From Rutstroemia sp. NJR-2017a BVV2 (taxonomy: Eukaryota; Ascomycota; Leotiomycetes; Helotiales; Rutstroemiaceae): DNA of 64,000 bases. The position numbers were made by a program, and so were the translations under genes. Shown here piece after piece: positions 59,201 to 64,000 of the stretch (the first letter of the stretch is position 1; every line of letters starts with the position of its first letter). Location of the stretch: NCBI GenBank assembly GCA_002946415.1, contig NJPS01000016.1, positions 372,001 through 436,000 of the forward strand, in the 5' to 3' direction. Under the pieces are notes generated by a model. It was not told where the DNA came from. It ran no database searches and saw only the letters and a list, made by a program, of their open reading frames with translations.

Positions 59201-61482
59201 GATCGTTTTCATCGTCTAATCCGCTGCGTTGTGGACTGCAAAGCTATAGATTGTGATGGAATTTCTACACGATGCGCTCTTGATCTTGCTCGGAGTGTGT
59301 CAGCCGGATACTGGGAGAATTCAGCGTTGCAGCTGAGACAAGTCACACATATTGGACCTGCACTTGCTCGAAAGCTCGCCAGTAATAATGTCACCACCGT
59401 AGAGAAGTTTGCCAATCTAGATACCTCCGGTATTGAGAGAGTGGTAGGAAGGAATCCTCCATTTGGCAAGAAAATGAAGGATGAACTAGCTCGGTTTCCG
59501 CAGCTAAAGCTTACTGCAAAGCTCACTGGACGAGCATTCTCCAAAGCAGGAACTGCCCCCAAGGTCAAAGTATCCGTCATTCTTGGGTACAGAAACAAGC
59601 AAGTCCCACAATGGCATGGTAAAATCCCAGCTGTAACTTTCTTGGCTGACACTTCGAATGGAGTTTTGGCACATTTCTGGCGTGGAAACATCAAAAGATT
59701 ATCGAATGAATACGAAATGAAATTCAATGTCGAGCTTTCGTCACCAAGCGACGAGATAAAATGTTCCATCTCCTGCGATGAGATTGTCGGAACCACGCAA
59801 TCGTGTGTACTGAAGCCTGAAATTCCTCCGTCTGAATTTCCTCCTCCCAGGGTGGTTGAGCAGCCGAAACCAAATGCAGGACTTACCCAGCATGAAACTA
59901 CAGAGACAAGAGATGAGTTTGGGGACGACATTGATGAAGATGCCATGCTGGCTGCTGTTAAACAAGTAGAGGAAAATGATCACAGCGAGGATGACTTTGT
60001 TGATATCGACAATGTCGATACAAGTAAGTCGACGAATCGAAAGAGAACCGATGAGGTTGTATACTCAGAGCCAGTGCGAATGCACAACGGAAAATGGGCC
60101 TGCAACCATCATTGTCGTGATGGTCAACTCTTGAAGAACGGGCAGTTGTGCAAACATAAATGTTGCCGCGAAGGACTGGATAAACCAAGAAAAGTGCCCA
60201 GGAAGAAGGTATATTGTCTATAGCTTGATCTATGACAGTTGCTAATACGAGATAAGTCGAACCTGAGTGCTGTTGATGACCAAAGCGAGAAAGGAAAGGT
60301 GTGTGGCGCTGAGGAGCTTCCTCCTCGTCATGCTAACAAAGAGTATAGGGATTCGAAAGGCTCAAAGGTAGCGTTTCAAAGGTAAGTAACACTCGTTGAT
60401 TTGCCATCCACTTTCTCATCCTGCAATACAGCCACAGATGAGCGCACCTGTAGCTTACAGTGCGAAACAAGCACCTAGCAAGTATAAGGTAAGATCAATC
60501 CTCGTCGAAATGGTTAGACTGCTAATATTTTAAGTATAAGTCACAATTCCGCTCCCCTACGATGGCAAGTTCAGATGAGGTGGAGATCATTGATCTTTCC
60601 AAGACACTACCTCATGTACCATACTTAGGGGTAGCTCCTCGGGAATATCGAAAGTTACATGACCTACATACTAGCATTCAAGGAGACCATGCCCCATCTC
60701 TTCGAATGCCAAAACAAACACCACAATTCTCGTTTGGCAATGGCAAATTACCAGACCTGTCGTTCATGGAAGAAACTGTCTTAAGAGAAGGGGATAAAGC
60801 GCTTGCCGATCCATTCGATTCTGACGAATACGAGCTTCCTTCGCCTACTGCTGTCGTCAGTAGCATTGGGAAAAAGAAATATGCCCAGCCGGAGCAAGGA
60901 CCAGAACCTCCGACGATCGCCACAGATCAGCCGAATGACCACACTGGTTCCGAGTTTGGAGATGGAGAGATGAGTGACCTCGAGGCGGCAATGGTTGGAC
61001 TTGATGATTCCGTACTGCTCAGACCTGCTACACCAAAGATGACATCCAGTTTTGCTAATGACGTCTTTGATTTTGCTGCGTTCAATTCAGAAGATGCGGA
61101 ACAGTTCTCTAGTCCGTTGATGAGCGATATACGAAAGAGGAAAGCCAAGGAAGAGACGTCGGATGGTGCCATAGACCCTCCTATGAAACGTCATCAATCA
61201 AGTCCTTGGATGAGAGGTTTCCAAGACCAGAACCTTCTGGATGAAGATCCTGGATTCCATCGGATGGACTCGCCTACGATGACGACGGGAGAACCTCGTG
61301 TCATCGAGCTGGATGGTGAAGAACCCGTGATGGAAGAGGCCGAAGATGACGATGAACCCGCAACTATCAATGAGACAACCGAGCCGAGTCCACAGGCTGC
61401 AGGATTAATCCCGTCGTGGGCTAGCGAGATTGATGCCAATATTATCGATGATTATTTAGGTATCGTTGATTTTGTGGATTGA
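56254..61482 (+). CDS. MER3: MER3/HFM1 meiotic DNA helicase
   Basis: Seven exons (56254-56905, 56957-58911, 58958-60208, 60257-60298, 60349-60381, 60432-60488, 60535-61482) encode 1645 residues. MER3 is a 3'-5' superfamily 2 DNA helicase that stabilises joint molecules during meiotic crossover formation. Motifs: Walker A SAPTGSGKT (373-381), DEVH box (481-484), SASVPN, AYHHAGLD and MLGRAGRPQFD, then a winged helix and a Sec63-like domain (MKPNERSSLREFNKSP onwards). A CxxxC...CxxxCC zinc motif (CNHHCRDG...CKHKCCREG) follows, as in other MER3 proteins. The first 290 residues are disordered. After the zinc motif come three tiny exons (42, 33 and 57 bp) and a long acidic tail ending DDYLGIVDFVD. 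The first intron (51 bp, GTCTGA donor) is inferred because the frame otherwise meets TGA at 56944. Confidence 0.88.
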
Positions 61483-62737
61483 GATTTTCATGAGTAATTT
61501 GGCAGAGAGTCTTGCTTGTTTGAAGATTTGTAAGTTATAAAAGAGGATAATTTTGCTACTTAGCTGGATGTGCTGGGAATCAGAGGATGTATCTATGTAT
61601 CTGGGCGCTTTGTTTAGCTGTAGATAGCATGGTGAAAATTCTCCGATATTCATTGGGGGAAGCATGTATTAGATTAGCTGTTACTTTGATGGGAGATGAA
61701 GGATTGAATTAGCTACGCAAAAATCACATTCATTAGCCTAACCCCTTTCTTTTCACTGACTGCACATGGTCATCTTCAATGGTACCGTTAGCGTCTTCCC
61801 GTGCAACGCCCACCCCCGTATGCACATCTTCAAGTAAGGGAGCAGAAGTAAAGAACAAGAACCATTTCACGCAATTTTGGAACCGCAATATGAAGTAGAA
61901 GTAGAGTAAATACCATACTATATGCCATTCTCATTCTCCAAAAAGAACAAGAGAGAAAGAGTTTGTTTGTAAAATAACGCCGCCAGGTTTTGTTTGCCTT
62001 ATCCACATCACCGCCACTACCACCACCTCCATCGCCCATCCACCCGTCACCATATCATTTTCCATGACTAGACCCCACCTGGTTGTAATGTAATTGTTTC
62101 CCAAAAGTAGTAGCATTAAGAAGATAGAAAAAAAATAAGATGATCCACAAGTTAGAAGATGTAAGAAGAGAAGAAGATGAAGAAAAAAAGATATATAGTG
62201 TCCATGCATGCTATCAAAATAATCATTAGATAATTTCCTTTCCACTTCCGTCTTTCGTCCCCTTCCCTTTCCTTTGCCTTCTTTCTTTTCGTCTTCCGAA
62301 ATTCCTGTCCTCCTTTTACTTTGGCTGCAGATAGTTCTCCATCGATCCCATACATAAGAGGTGCTGCTATCTGATAATTCAAATCGACTAATAATAGCCC
62401 TTAGGGGGTTGGAACATCGCTAACGAATGCCTCGTGTATTCGTCTTCTTCACCAATGATAAATACTCTCTTCACGGGATATTGGTTAAATTTTTGAAGCT
62501 AATGTTTTTTGTGTGCTCGTAAAATGGTGATGTTATTTATGCTTCGCGTGGCATGATATCATTACATGCCGGGGTATATGAACCTGCAGGAGGTATTTGT
62601 GACTGGAGTTGGCATAACTATGGCGTAGCTGTATGAATGTTCCAGCTTCATAGACCTGCTTGCAGTCGCTGACTTTTTCCGCCGTGAGCAGCCTGGACTA
62701 CCACATGTCCGCTCGTTAAAGGATCCGACTGGTTAGA
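61483..62737. other. Intergenic region between convergent genes
   Basis: No gene is supported. A purine-rich tract lies around 62120-62200 (AAGAAG/GAAGAA runs). The minus-strand frames in this stretch are chance translations of it. Confidence 0.5.
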
Positions 62738-64000
62738 TCAGAGGAAGCCTGATTCAGCCAACACCCTAATATTCTCGTAAGTGTTTGTCCGATGATATGG
62801 TGCTTCATGAGCTTATTTGTGGATGGACTTACCTGACTATCTTCTCATCTTCTCGTTCACGTGGCTCAACCGCTAAACTCTTCTCATACATCTCGTGTAC
62901 GTCTCCTGCCGCTTGCATGTTGCTTAGAATATAATCCTGCAGTTCCTCGACAGGCTTTAGGCCGTAGGGAACATTCTGATACTGTTGAATATCACGAATA
63001 ACTTCAGCAGTCTTGGCTCGCTTGGCGAAATTGATCAAGGTCGTCTTCTTGATGATGGATGGAATACCATCCTCGATGAAGGTAAGATCAGTCAAATAAA
63101 CACCTGATAATATTAGCTTAGTCCGAGCACATGGAAGGAATACTACTCACCAAAGAAAGGTATACAAGGTGGATTGGCAAGATGTAAACTCTCTCTGTAT
63201 TCTCCAAAATTCTTCGTACTGCCCATAAGACGGCGCATAGACTCTAGCACCGCTAATGTCTTTGCGGGTACCTGGTCCCAAGTTCTCTTAAGCCGATGAA
63301 TTGGTGCTGTGCCGAGCGCAGAAATGATGGAGGTGAGGGTAGAGTAATTATTCAAGGCGCGGCATTTCTACAGAAGTTAGAAGGGTTTGCATAACTGGCA
63401 AGTGGTTGTACTTACGTCGGCTACAAGAACAAAGTGCTTGATAACTACGACACGCTTCTTCACATCAAGCTGAGTGAGAATCATCTCAGCAACCCAATTT
63501 GTAAGCTGATTAGAGTGTAAAATCAGGGCTTTGACGTTAGGAGCAGGCTCAGGGTCGTTTTCTCCAACTTTCTTTTGCCACGTTTTATTGAGACATTCCG
63601 TCGGTTTGATCTTGCCATAGAGCTTGGACTCGACAATCGTGAGTTGGCGTGCAAACTCCGTGACATCGATATCTAAGAACTTGAGCTTCCTCATATTCTT
63701 AGGTAAAATAGGTTGCGGAGTGGAGTGGTTCAAAGTCAAGACCAATCGTTTAGCTGTGGCTTCTTGGCCCCGTAACCTTTGCTCTAGTAGAGTCATCAAT
63801 GATCCCGAACCAGGAGTCTCGGTAGCTTTGATTGTATCCCGAGCAAAAGTGTAGACGTCTCGAATCAGAGCTTTTGTCTCATCGCTCTGGTCTTCCATCC
63901 AGAAGAGTTCAAACCATGATTTTAGAATGTTGACTACCCTAAAACGGATAGGTTTCTGTTTCCGCGTCACCCAGATCTCATAATCGCCAGCAGGCATACC
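62738..64000 (-). CDS. CDC25-type Ras guanine-nucleotide exchange factor, C-terminal part
   Basis: The gene runs off the right edge, so its N-terminus is missing. Visible exons: beyond 64000 to 63416, 63367-63151, 63103-62833 and 62765-62738. They cover part of the RasGEF_N domain (YEIWVTRKQKPIRFRVVNIL) and the whole catalytic CDC25 domain: FLDIDVTEFARQLTIVESKLYGKI, NQLTNWVAEMIL, HFVLVADKCRALNNYSTLTSI, PCIPFFGVYLTDLTFIEDG and the end of the helical hairpin. The protein would convert Ras-GDP to Ras-GTP in cAMP/nutrient signalling, as yeast Cdc25 does. The last exon is only 28 bp and gives RVLAESGFL before the stop; without that splice the frame would end two bases into the intron. The joins keep phase. 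Confidence 0.88.

Noticed and set aside
1..64000. CRISPR arrays, operons or prokaryotic signals
   Set aside because: None seen; gene structure is eukaryotic throughout.

Overview
The window is nuclear DNA from a filamentous ascomycete, most likely Leotiomycetes (Helotiales). The evidence is: genes split by many short GT-AG introns (about 45-130 bp) with CTAAC or CTGAC-like branch sites; fungus-specific families (BRE4/ArAE-type transporter, DUF7730-like protein, Rds1-type ferritin-like protein, BIM1-like GPI protein, MER3 helicase, CDC25-type RasGEF); and transposon relics with C-to-T/G-to-A stop codons typical of repeat-induced point mutation (RIP). The class-level call is an inference from protein style, not a search result. 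All exon joins were made by hand from splice sites and reading frame.

Layout. 1.7-3.2 kb: betaine aldehyde dehydrogenase (+). 4.1-5.8 kb: coiled-coil protein of unknown function (-). 6.7-8.2 kb: DUF7730-like protein (-). 8.2-10.7 kb: a pogo/Tc5-type transposon copy split by a RIP-damaged Tc1/mariner-type element. 11.0-15.3 kb: a divergent pair, ferric/cupric reductase (-) and BIM1-like copper-site GPI protein (+). 16.3-21.5 kb: ABCC transporter 1 (-). 22.4-23.7 kb: alpha/beta hydrolase (-). 24.8-25.7 kb: a pseudogene with one premature stop, followed by fragmentary sequence to about 27.3 kb. 27.3-29.6 kb: alpha/beta hydrolase fused to a DUSP11-like phosphatase domain (+). 31.2-34.7 kb: BRE4/ArAE-like membrane protein (+). 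36.4-37.3 kb: secreted ferritin-like protein (+). 38.0-38.2 kb: two identical tRNA-Arg(ACG) genes. 39.1-40.3 kb: PPN2-like metallophosphatase (+). 40.9-42.6 kb: Ser/Thr-rich secreted protein with a C-terminal carbohydrate-binding-like domain (-). 44.3-46.1 kb: putative zinc deaminase-fold protein (+). 47.2-52.4 kb: ABCC transporter 2 (+). 54.0-55.6 kb: nucleotide-sugar transporter (+). 56.3-61.5 kb: MER3/HFM1 meiotic helicase (+). 62.7-64.0 kb: 3' part of a CDC25-type RasGEF (-), cut by the window edge.

Working together. Most genes look like independent housekeeping or accessory genes. The one clear functional pairing is the divergent reductase/BIM1-like pair. The reductase has a Met-rich N-terminus, two bis-haem histidine pairs and two Cys-Cys-Cys motifs. 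Its neighbour has the N-terminal histidine of the copper-binding X325/BIM1 family. They share a 1.1 kb promoter with several TTGCTC-type motifs that resemble copper-response elements, so a small copper-acquisition module is a reasonable inference. Other items worth attention are the deaminase-like protein, the hydrolase-phosphatase fusion, and the nested transposon with its TA target duplication still readable.
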